A stretch of DNA of 29,487 nucleotides from a virus. This document shows, in pieces, positions 1 through 7,575 of this stretch. The notes under the pieces are model-generated. The model was not told where the DNA came from, did no database searches, and saw only the letters and a program-made list of their open reading frames with translations. Numbering within the stretch: position 1 is the stretch's first letter; each line of letters opens with the position of its first letter. The DNA is taken from IMG/VR virus record IMGVR_UViG_3300050139_000044, positions 1 through 29,487 of that record; one strand, given 5' to 3'. The position numbers were made by a program, and so were the translations under genes.

Positions 1-3000
1 ATTAATGTATCTGACTTTATAAATATAAAACAAGTAAATTATGGTCCTTTAAGTCTTAGGTTATTATCAATACAAAAAGACCCAGACCCACAATACGAAC
101 AAAACAAAAAACCTTTATTACAAAAGTATGGTTTACCAAAAGATTCAATAGCATTTGATAATGTTAGAAAGGATATTTTAAAATATGTATTAGATAACTA
201 TACTTTTGACCAAAATTATGAATTTACTGTTTATAATTTAAGTAATAAATATCAAATAATTCAAACTAAATTAGATGAAATTTCGTCTCAACAAAAAACA
301 TTACAAAAAACTCTTGGTGATATACTAAGAGCTGAAGTTGCTGGAACACTTGGTTTTGACCCAACCGTCCGAAACATAATTAATATATTTACAACAGCTG
401 TTGAAGTGTGGATGTATGTGTTATTTCAAGTATCAGCAGCTGCTGGTGCTAATCCAAATGATGATAGAACAGCTCAATTAAAGAACTTTAAAGGGGATTC
501 AACTGATTATAAAGAGAAAGCGAATGGTTCAACGTCTAATAGTGGCCCAGCTGGAAATTTAACCCCAATATATTATCCATGGCCAGATTATAGAGTTAAA
601 GATGCTAAAACTGGTTGGGTTGAAAAATATTTAGGGGACCCAATAGTTGGGGTTAAGACTCCCAAGGATGTTGATGAATTAGATTTTATGAATAACTTGT
701 TAAATGCTTTTTTAAAAGCTGCTGCTGAGTCTGAATTAGCAAAACAAGCATTAACAGAAGCATCTCAAAATTGGATACCAGTTAATCCATTAGATACACG
801 TTTATTTACACCAAATTATCCTTACAAAAGAATAACTGGTAATAATGTCAATGATGTATGGACACTTATGTTGATTAGAGCTATGACTTTTTTAGCTTTT
901 TCAAATGATAAATTAACATCAGACGAAATTGTTGCTATGGCTAATTCAGAATTAGAAGCTATCATATCTGATATACCAAATGAAAAGGTTGTTGATGCAT
1001 TACAATTTTCATCAACTGATGATATACTTAAATTACAAAATAAGATAAATGATATATCTACAGATATTATCGAAACAGATATAGTTGGTGGCCTTAATTA
1101 TTATCGTTACAAATATATTGGTGGATTAAAGAAAGTAATACCAATTAATGATGGGTTTACTGGTCCTTGGAATACAACACCAGCTGGATTAAAAGAAGCA
1201 GCGATAAATAATTTATTTCTAACAAATTATACAACAACACCACTTTCTGATTCGTTTGGTAATTTGTTAACAAAAATTGATGATGGTGGAATATATATAA
1301 AAATACTTGATAAAGGAACTTATTATAGCCAATCAACAGCGTTCCCTTTGATTAATTCTGACTTACCAGCTGGTAATGTTTTAGATTTAGACATACTAAA
1401 ACAACCTTTAGCTGATTTTCAATTTGATAGTGTAGGGTTTAACGCATTAGCTTGTACTTATGGTATACAAGAATTCACAAAAATGAATTATAATGTTGAC
1501 AAATTAGAAAACGCACCATATATGTATATGTTTTATCAAGATGGTAATTATGATAGTGAAACATATAATAAAAGTAATGGATTAGGTCGTAATAGAATTT
1601 TTAACCCAATAAAGGTTGATGATAATTTACTTAACTATTTCACAACAAAACCATCAAAAGAAGTCACAGATAAATTAGTAACACCTTATGATATGATAGG
1701 TACTAGTGTATTCAGAGTACCAAACTTATATGACGATATTATCCCATATATTGATGGTGATAAACCGATGCATAATGATTATGGTAAAACAAGAACACTT
1801 ATAAATGAGTATATTCAGGGCGATTCAAAAATATGTTATCCATTTATAAATTTTCAAGTTAATGTTTCTGGCGTTAAAGCAAATAATTCTAAAAATTTAG
1901 CACCAGTTAGTTTATTTGGTAGTAGACTTTATTATGAACAAACGAGTGAATATTCAAAAGCTTTGTTGTTTCTACACACTTTTCCATGGAATGGATTGAT
2001 AACTGATAAAAGAAATGCTGGTATTTTTGGAACTGGATTGTTTGATTTTCAAACACCAAATAGAAAAATATTTGATACACCAGAAATAATAAATACGTTT
2101 GCTAACAGAGCTGGGTTTGTTTCAGCACCAAAACTTTGGGTTGCATTTATTGGTGCTATGTTATGGCGAGCTGACATACAACCACCAATAAATGACCCAA
2201 CAACTGGTAGACAAATAGAAGGTGGTTCTGGTACTAGTGACCCTATATTATTTAGAGGTACTAGTGGAACACAAGCAGATGAATTTATCCCAACATATAA
2301 TCCATCAACACCAGTACCAACAAAAACAGAGTATATTACAAAAGGACATAGTTCATTAACAACATCTGCTGGTCAAATTGAAAAAGAATTTCCAAATTCT
2401 CAAATGATTTTTTCAACTAATAGTGAAAATTATAAATCATTAGACCCAATGTTAATAAATCTTCCAGAACAAGCCAAACAAGCTTTCAAACAAGTGTTTT
2501 TTGACTTTGTATCTTCTAGTGATTTATCTTCATTATCAGATTGGGAAACGATAAAATCTCAATTGGAAATTTTTAACGGTACGGGTTCTCAATGGGTTTC
2601 AACATACACTACAACACTAACAACAGCTAGTGTTGTACTAACTGGTCCACTTAATGGATTAACGGTATTACCTTATGCTTCAACAAGAGCTACATATACC
2701 GTTAATAATGGTACTGGTAATAATTTTGATAATTATATATTGTTTGCTCCGTTATTAAATGAAACCTTTTTTGTTAATAATTATTTATTAGAATTAAGAG
2801 ATAGTACTACAGCTATGAAAACACTAATGGATTTATTAACTAGTGAATTAATAATAACAAATACATCTATACTGATATGGCAAGGTAATAATAGTTCAGC
2901 TACTGGTAGTTTAACACAATTAACTGAATCGGTTTTAGCTTCCGCTGACGATTTAAAATTATATATTGATACGATAGTTAAAAAGATTAAAGAAAATAAA

Positions 3001-4245
3001 AATTTATTATCAGCTTCTGGTAAAAAGAAACAAAGAGAACAAGAAATATTCGGAACATCTGATGAATCATTGATTAAATTTCAAATGTATCGAACATGTA
3101 AAAATACATATGATAAATGGATAGGTGGTTCTGATAGTGCTGATAATTTAGTTTTTCAAGGTGCTTGCAATGGAAGAAATAGTTTAGATTATGAATTAGC
3201 AAAATTAGCTCGTAGAACAACACCAAAACTTATTGATAGCTTTAGATTCGTTACTAGGTCATTTAGAGACATTGGTGATGAAATGGTTATAAACCCAGTT
3301 CCAGTAAATCAATATTTATCAGATAATCCTAATTCTAGTTTTTATGATGCCGTAACTAGTCTTTTATCTTCAAATAACTTTGATTTTATCCCGTTACCAA
3401 CGTATATTAATTATGGTGATGAAGCGACTCTTAAATCTATGTTCAAACCAATGTCTTCAGTACAAGCCTTTAAACAAGGTACTGTTGGTCCATCGTTTGT
3501 TTGTGTATATGTCGGTCAAACTTCTAAACATTTGGATTTTGGTGATTCAGATTACAGTAATGATGGTTTTGATGTTAGATGTGATTCAGATGGTAATATG
3601 ATGGTTGGATTACCAGATGATTTTTCTTTATCAGCAGCTTCACATGAGAACAATGTAGCTGTGTTTGCTGTTAATTATGGCCAACAAAATCAAAATATAT
3701 TTAAAGATATCACTTTAGACCAAAATGAATTTGCTGAAACAGCTGAATCATTACAGATAACTGATGATATCGCTAATAGTGGTTCTGAGAGTAATAGGAG
3801 TTTAGCTGGGCAAAATATATTTAACGTATATTCAGTTAGAAGCTATAAAACAGAAGTTGAAATGATGGGTAATGCCATGATTCAACCAATGATGTATTTC
3901 CAATTGAATAATATACCTATGTTCCATGGTGCTTATATGATAACACATGTTACACACAGTATTAAACCTAACCATATGTCAACACATTTTACTGGTGTTA
4001 GAATAAGAAAGGTTGAAACACCATTAATGGATGTATCAGAATTATTTATGTCAATGCTTGATTCAATTGATTCAGCCGATATCAAAGCTGCTGAACCTAC
4101 AAGAGACTTTGGTAGTACCTCAGCTAATAATAGTGGTTCATTTAAGATTCCAAATACAGTACCGATAGCTGATTTGAAAAATAAGATTAACAACAATAAG
4201 TTTAATACTTATGTAAATAAAAAATTCACTCAATATGGCAACTAG
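1..4245 (+). CDS. Giant baseplate hub-like virion protein (5' end outside window)
   Basis: The reading frame is open from the first base to the TAG at 4243-4245, so at least 1414 residues are encoded and the true start lies upstream; the first internal Met is at codon 136. Most of the protein is not recognisable: long, Asn/Thr-rich and structural in character. The last 130 or so residues hold a segment (about 3861-4020) with the pattern GNAMIQP, then a hydrophobic strand, IPMFHGAYMITHVTHSI, and a final FTGVRIRK. This pattern is typical of the C-terminal part of contractile-tail hub proteins (gpD/VgrG/gp27 type). The next gene, a GH19 wall hydrolase, overlaps it by 11 bp, matching the usual pairing of hub and cell-puncturing enzyme. 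The hub assignment is inferred from this motif and context; structural protein is more certain than hub. Confidence 0.6.
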   Translation: MNVSDFINIKQVNYGPLSLRLLSIQKDPDPQYEQNKKPLLQKYGLPKDSIAFDNVRKDILKYVLDNYTFDQNYEFTVYNLSNKYQIIQTKLDEISSQQKTLQKTLGDILRAEVAGTLGFDPTVRNIINIFTTAVEVWMYVLFQVSAAAGANPNDDRTAQLKNFKGDSTDYKEKANGSTSNSGPAGNLTPIYYPWPDYRVKDAKTGWVEKYLGDPIVGVKTPKDVDELDFMNNLLNAFLKAAAESELAKQALTEASQNWIPVNPLDTRLFTPNYPYKRITGNNVNDVWTLMLIRAMTFLAFSNDKLTSDEIVAMANSELEAIISDIPNEKVVDALQFSSTDDILKLQNKINDISTDIIETDIVGGLNYYRYKYIGGLKKVIPINDGFTGPWNTTPAGLKEAAINNLFLTNYTTTPLSDSFGNLLTKIDDGGIYIKILDKGTYYSQSTAFPLINSDLPAGNVLDLDILKQPLADFQFDSVGFNALACTYGIQEFTKMNYNVDKLENAPYMYMFYQDGNYDSETYNKSNGLGRNRIFNPIKVDDNLLNYFTTKPSKEVTDKLVTPYDMIGTSVFRVPNLYDDIIPYIDGDKPMHNDYGKTRTLINEYIQGDSKICYPFINFQVNVSGVKANNSKNLAPVSLFGSRLYYEQTSEYSKALLFLHTFPWNGLITDKRNAGIFGTGLFDFQTPNRKIFDTPEIINTFANRAGFVSAPKLWVAFIGAMLWRADIQPPINDPTTGRQIEGGSGTSDPILFRGTSGTQADEFIPTYNPSTPVPTKTEYITKGHSSLTTSAGQIEKEFPNSQMIFSTNSENYKSLDPMLINLPEQAKQAFKQVFFDFVSSSDLSSLSDWETIKSQLEIFNGTGSQWVSTYTTTLTTASVVLTGPLNGLTVLPYASTRATYTVNNGTGNNFDNYILFAPLLNETFFVNNYLLELRDSTTAMKTLMDLLTSELIITNTSILIWQGNNSSATGSLTQLTESVLASADDLKLYIDTIVKKIKENKNLLSASGKKKQREQEIFGTSDESLIKFQMYRTCKNTYDKWIGGSDSADNLVFQGACNGRNSLDYELAKLARRTTPKLIDSFRFVTRSFRDIGDEMVINPVPVNQYLSDNPNSSFYDAVTSLLSSNNFDFIPLPTYINYGDEATLKSMFKPMSSVQAFKQGTVGPSFVCVYVGQTSKHLDFGDSDYSNDGFDVRCDSDGNMMVGLPDDFSLSAASHENNVAVFAVNYGQQNQNIFKDITLDQNEFAETAESLQITDDIANSGSESNRSLAGQNIFNVYSVRSYKTEVEMMGNAMIQPMMYFQLNNIPMFHGAYMITHVTHSIKPNHMSTHFTGVRIRKVETPLMDVSELFMSMLDSIDSADIKAAEPTRDFGSTSANNSGSFKIPNTVPIADLKNKINNNKFNTYVNKKFTQYGN

Positions 4246-5269
4246 AATTAACCAAGATTTTTGGGTTACAGAGACCAATAAATCATTTAAAGATTTCTTC
4301 AACAAATTTTGCTCAAACAAAAATCATTGGGGTATTAAATTAAATGGTGAAGTGACAAGTATAGTAGCATCACAAGAAACTGATAATAGGTTATCAACTA
4401 TATTCACCCCACAGAATATAAATGCTGTTACTGGTCAAAATGATATAAGTATTTATCAATTTTTAATAATGGTTTCAATTATGTTGAATGAAACTGGTGG
4501 TACTTTTATTTTAGCTAAGACTGAAGGTGGTAATGCTAAACATATGTTCAATTATAACCCAAGTGTTCCAAAAGTTAGTTATAATTGTACAAAATCTTAT
4601 AGTAAAACAGCTTGTAGTGATTTAGGAAATAAATCAGCATATGATTTATTCAGAGACCCAATATTTTTAAATGTACCAGCTAGGGCCAGTATGTATAAAC
4701 CAAAAAATATGAATGACCAAGTATGGCAAGGTTATACATATCCAGATGGTGAACCTGTTGGGTTAAATAATTTAAGTTTTAAACCAGCAGATACCATTAA
4801 AACCTATAATGAATTAGGTATAATAGCTGAGTGTGATTTTTATAAATTTAGAGGTCGTGGTGTTATACAATTAACTGGTAGAGGAAATTATAAAAAATGG
4901 GTTGAATATATCGTAGCCAATAAAGGAATAATACCTTTTAATTCTGCTTCTCAAGTAATAATTAATGGGTGGGGTATAGATTCAAGTGATGTGATACTAA
5001 CCAAAATAACCAATACGGAATTAGATGTATTATTTTCAGATAATGCATTGGCATTGCTTGTTTTTAAAACTCATTCATCAAATAAAGCTTTGGTTGAAAT
5101 GTATAATGTTAGTTCTCCAGATAGATTTATAGATTTAGCTTATGCGTATGCTGTTTCAATAGGTGGTAATCAAAAGTATGGGACTTTGTTCGCTAACAGG
5201 GTTTTTGAAATTGTGGAAAATATACCAGATTGGGTAACAGCAGCTTCAAGTACACCCCCAGTTGCTTAA
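4235..5269 (+). CDS. GH19 chitinase/lysozyme-family muramidase, probably tail-associated
   Basis: The 344-residue protein carries the signature FRGRGVIQLTGRGNYKKW (residues 205-222), the hallmark of glycoside hydrolase family 19. An upstream LNETGG (Glu86) sits where the catalytic acid normally lies in an HETGG-type motif. GH19 enzymes cleave beta-1,4 bonds in chitin or peptidoglycan; in a phage, peptidoglycan is the expected substrate. The ATG overlaps the end of the hub-like gene by 11 bp, suggesting translational coupling and a virion role in local wall digestion during DNA entry, rather than lysis. No signal peptide and no adjacent holin are visible, which also argues against an endolysin, though that role is not excluded. 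A promoter for the next gene begins directly after the stop codon. Confidence 0.85.
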   Translation: MATRINQDFWVTETNKSFKDFFNKFCSNKNHWGIKLNGEVTSIVASQETDNRLSTIFTPQNINAVTGQNDISIYQFLIMVSIMLNETGGTFILAKTEGGNAKHMFNYNPSVPKVSYNCTKSYSKTACSDLGNKSAYDLFRDPIFLNVPARASMYKPKNMNDQVWQGYTYPDGEPVGLNNLSFKPADTIKTYNELGIIAECDFYKFRGRGVIQLTGRGNYKKWVEYIVANKGIIPFNSASQVIINGWGIDSSDVILTKITNTELDVLFSDNALALLVFKTHSSNKALVEMYNVSSPDRFIDLAYAYAVSIGGNQKYGTLFANRVFEIVENIPDWVTAASSTPPVA

Positions 5270-5273
5270 AAAC

Positions 5274-5304
5274 TTGCATCTTATCGATTTAATTCGTACC
5301 TTTG
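5274..5304 (+). promoter_or_regulatory. Bacteroidota-type promoter P1
   Basis: AACTTGCA at 5271-5278 supplies the -33 TTG, and TACCTTTG at 5297-5304 matches the -7 consensus TAnnTTTG. The two TTG/TA starts are 23 nt apart, the same spacing as in P2 and P3. The ATG of the next gene begins 5 nt after the box, so the transcript should start at or very near the start codon. Confidence 0.8.
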
Positions 5305-5308
5305 TAAA

Positions 5309-5926
5309 ATGAAGGTGGCGAATATTGTTTCAACCAGTAATGTAAAAGTTTCAGATGAATTTAATGTGGTGAAGGCTATGGGTGAAATAATCCATAACCT
5401 TCCGACATTAATCGTAGGGTATGATTATGTAGATAGACACTACCCTAATTTTGATATTACCAATATAAAATTAGGTGAAAACCTTTATTGGACATTTAAA
5501 AGAACCGAAAGACGTGATAAGTTTGAGGAAGATTTGGAATGGTTTAAAACCAAAGTATTTGTCGACCTAACAAAACAAGTTAATTATGTGTTTGTTGACC
5601 CAATACAACAAAAGACACGAGTTCTTTGGAAAATCATTAGAAAAATTGCTAATTTAAAACATAAAATTACGTATATACAAGGTGAAATGGTCTACGTATA
5701 TGGCGATAATCTAATATTCGGAATTGATTTGAAGTTATTACGTTTTATGTCAATGAACATTGACAAAATAAAAGATAAGATAAAACAAATCAGTGATGTC
5801 TTTTTGGATGACGATAAGATACTTATAGAATATAAAAAAAATGTAGGGAAACTTGGTGAACAAGTTAAATACATACCCTTTTTATATTCTATACGAAATA
5901 ATGTTATAAAAACTTGCACTATGTAG
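5309..5926 (+). CDS. Unknown 205-residue protein of the accessory island
   Basis: I do not recognise this family. The protein is soluble-looking, rich in Lys, Asp and Ile, without Cys pairs, signal peptide or membrane helix. It contains a basic, amphipathic middle section (VDPIQQKTRVLWKIIRKI, near residues 91-108) and a charged helical C-terminal third. It has its own host-type promoter (P1), and the ATG at 5309 is only 5 nt past the -7 box, so it is probably translated from a leaderless mRNA. Its last codons contain the -33 element of the tnpB promoter. The shared promoter architecture with tnpB suggests both are expressed early by host RNA polymerase. A partner or regulator of the neighbouring TnpB/array, or an anti-host factor, is possible but is only a guess from position. 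Confidence 0.8.
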   Translation: MKVANIVSTSNVKVSDEFNVVKAMGEIIHNLPTLIVGYDYVDRHYPNFDITNIKLGENLYWTFKRTERRDKFEEDLEWFKTKVFVDLTKQVNYVFVDPIQQKTRVLWKIIRKIANLKHKITYIQGEMVYVYGDNLIFGIDLKLLRFMSMNIDKIKDKIKQISDVFLDDDKILIEYKKNVGKLGEQVKYIPFLYSIRNNVIKTCTM

Positions 5927-5944
5927 AATTTATTAGTATCTTTG
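5914..5944 (+). promoter_or_regulatory. Bacteroidota-type promoter P2 for tnpB
   Basis: AACTTGCA at 5911-5918 and TATCTTTG at 5937-5944 form a consensus -33/-7 pair with the same 23-nt TTG-to-TA spacing as P1. The -33 element lies inside the last codons of the upstream gene. The GTG start of tnpB is 5 nt after the box. With no clear terminator after tnpB, this promoter could also transcribe the repeat array. Confidence 0.8.
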
Positions 5945-5948
5945 TAAT

Positions 5949-7091
5949 GTGAAGTTTAATAAAGCTTATAAATTTAGAATTTACCCAAACAAGTCTCAAA
6001 CTAAATACATTGAGGGTTGTTTTAATGCATGTAGATATGTTTATAATGTAAGTTTAGATTGTGAGAAACAATTATATGATTTAGGCTGTAAATCTAATTT
6101 GTCAGCATTTGGGTTAGGTTATCATTTGAAATTTTATAAAATTTCAACACCATGGTTAAATGAATACGATTCTTTGGCTTTAGAGTTTGAAATGTCTAAT
6201 TTAGCTAGTAGTTATGAAAAATTTTTTAATGGTGGTGGATTTCCAAAATTTAAAAGTAAAAATGATATTAAACAAAGTTTTAGAACTAGAATAAATATTA
6301 AGGTTTTAGATAAAAAAATTAAAATACCAAAGTTAAAAGAACCAATAAAAGCTGTTTTACATAGAAAAATAGAAGGCAAAGCAAAACAAATTACCATATC
6401 TAGAAAAAATGGTAAATATTATGCTTCAGTGATGTGTGAAATTGAAAAAGATATCAAACCAGTTTATATTAGTAAAGAAGTTGGTATTGACCTTGGTATT
6501 AAATCATTTTTGACGATGGATGATGGTAGAAAGGTCTATAATCCATTGTTTTTAAGGAGTGAAGTTGAATATTTGAGTAAACTACAAAGACGATTATCTA
6601 AAGCTAAAAAACAATCTAATAATTATATAAAATTAAAAAATAAAGTAGCCAAGCTTTATGAGAAAATATCGAATAAACGAAAAGATTTTTTACATAATGT
6701 ATCATCGAATTTAGTAAATGAATTTGATAGGATATATATGGAGGATTTGAATATATCTGGATTAACCCGTTCAGCTAAAGGGTCTATAGAAAATCCAGGT
6801 AAAAAAGTTAAACAAAAATCTGGTCTAAACACATCAATACTTGATGTAGGTTTGGGTGAATTTAAGACAATGTTAGAATATAAGACAAAATTTAGCGGTA
6901 AAGAATTGATTAAAGTTAATAGATTTTTCGCCTCAAGTAAAACTTGTTCTAATTGTGGTGAAAAAAACACTAATTTAAAATTATCTGACAGGATATGGGT
7001 TTGTAACAACTGTAATACTGAATTAGATAGAGATATAAATGCTGCTATTAACATTAAAGCAGAAGGTAGACGTTCTTTGATAGAAATATAA
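5949..7091 (+). CDS. tnpB: TnpB-family RNA-guided nuclease (OrfB/Cas12-like), intact
   Basis: The 380-residue protein has the full TnpB plan. The N-terminal YKFRIYPNKSQ motif is typical of OrfB helix-turn-helix domains. RuvC motifs follow: GIDLG (Asp181), YMEDLN (Glu265) and DRDINAA (Asp362). A zinc ribbon with Cys333, Cys336, Cys352 and Cys355 sits between the second and third motifs. Length and residue spacing match functional TnpB proteins, the ancestors of type V Cas12. Such proteins cut DNA next to a short motif, guided by an omega RNA encoded at and beyond the gene's 3' end. No tnpA transposase is present. The start is GTG: an in-frame TAG lies just upstream and there is no ATG choice. 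It begins 5 nt after promoter P2, so the mRNA is probably leaderless. A CRISPR-like array begins 80 nt after the stop. Whether this protein uses that array is inference. Confidence 0.93.
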   Translation: MKFNKAYKFRIYPNKSQTKYIEGCFNACRYVYNVSLDCEKQLYDLGCKSNLSAFGLGYHLKFYKISTPWLNEYDSLALEFEMSNLASSYEKFFNGGGFPKFKSKNDIKQSFRTRINIKVLDKKIKIPKLKEPIKAVLHRKIEGKAKQITISRKNGKYYASVMCEIEKDIKPVYISKEVGIDLGIKSFLTMDDGRKVYNPLFLRSEVEYLSKLQRRLSKAKKQSNNYIKLKNKVAKLYEKISNKRKDFLHNVSSNLVNEFDRIYMEDLNISGLTRSAKGSIENPGKKVKQKSGLNTSILDVGLGEFKTMLEYKTKFSGKELIKVNRFFASSKTCSNCGEKNTNLKLSDRIWVCNNCNTELDRDINAAINIKAEGRRSLIEI

Positions 7092-7171
7092 AAAAGATGG
7101 GCGGTGTAACGTCCAATTTTATTGTTCCGAGATATCTCATTAGAGATATTGTTGACGACAAGAATTTTTTA
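7092..7171 (+). ncRNA. Candidate omega RNA / structured leader between tnpB and the array
   Basis: The 80 nt after tnpB are non-coding and contain a perfect 7-bp hairpin: ATATCTC (7132-7138), a four-base ATTA loop, then GAGATAT (7143-7149). GTCCAA (7111-7116) can pair with TTGAC (7152-7156) outside it, with one bulge. In TnpB systems the guide RNA scaffold covers the end of tnpB and the sequence just past it, and the guide begins where the scaffold ends. Here that join would be the ATTACAAC ending at 7207. A leader or tracr-like RNA for the array is the alternative. The existence of the RNA is inferred. Confidence 0.4.
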
Positions 7172-7509
7172 AATTTAGGTATAATATAAATTAAAAGTAA
7201 TTACAACAACCGAAGTAAGCTCTCGGCTGGGTTCCTAGTTGTTTAATATCTTAATTTTAAAGATGATTACAACAAGGACTGATTCCTCAACTCTTGTTAG
7301 GTGGTTGTTTAATATCTTAATTTTAAAGATGATTACAACGCACCAGATTAAAAAAAGCATAACTGAACTGTTGTTTAATATCTTGATTTGAAAAGTAATT
7401 ACAACTACATACATGAAATGTGATATTATTTAATATCTTAAATTGAAAAGTGATTACAACTACGTGTATTACTACGCTATAATTACTTAATTTTAAAAAT
7501 ATTTACAAC
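7172..7509 (+). CRISPR. Short CRISPR-like array, six repeats, three full-length spacers
   Basis: Repeats 2 (7238-7273) and 3 (7304-7339) are identical 36-mers beginning GTTGTTTAATATCTT and ending GATGATTACAAC. Repeat 4 (7370-7405) matches them at 31/36 positions, repeat 5 (7425-7460) at 30/36 and repeat 6 (7474-7509) at 26/36. Repeat 1 (7172-7207) keeps only its 3' half, whose last 15 nt equal those of repeat 4. Spacers 1-3 (7208-7237, 7274-7303, 7340-7369) are exactly 30 nt and unrelated to each other. Spacers 4 and 5 are shortened to 19 and 13 nt. Each consensus repeat can fold: GTTGT with ACAAC, AAT with ATT, and ATCTT with AAGAT around a 7-nt loop. No cas1, cas2, cas9 or cas13 is present; the only nuclease nearby is TnpB. 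The strand is assumed from tnpB and not proven. Confidence 0.85.
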
Positions 7510-7553
7510 AGCCTCATTCATATTCCATATTTTCAATAATTATTGACTATTTA

Positions 7554-7575
7554 TTCAATAGAAACTTCTATTGAA
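7554..7575. promoter_or_regulatory. Perfect 10-bp inverted repeat abutting a start codon
   Basis: TTCAATAGAA (7554-7563), a two-base AC spacer and TTCTATTGAA (7566-7575) form a perfect palindrome whose last base touches the ATG at 7576. It could be a dimeric repressor operator, or an RNA hairpin limiting ribosome access to the start. The two-base loop is too tight for an ideal hairpin, which favours a DNA operator. There is no T-run, so it is not a terminator. Confidence 0.6.

Noticed and set aside
7092-7171. tracrRNA anti-repeat for the array
   Set aside because: Only AGATATT (7144-7150) complements a 7-nt part of the repeat; this is too short in AT-rich DNA to claim an anti-repeat.
7208-7237. 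tRNA fragment as origin of spacer 1
   Set aside because: The GC-rich sequence suggested a tRNA piece, but neither strand has a T-loop or anticodon arm that can be supported.
7543-7575. TTG start giving an 11-residue longer version of the gene at 7576
   Set aside because: The extension is encoded by the perfect inverted repeat, has no ribosome site, and an ATG lies immediately after the palindrome.
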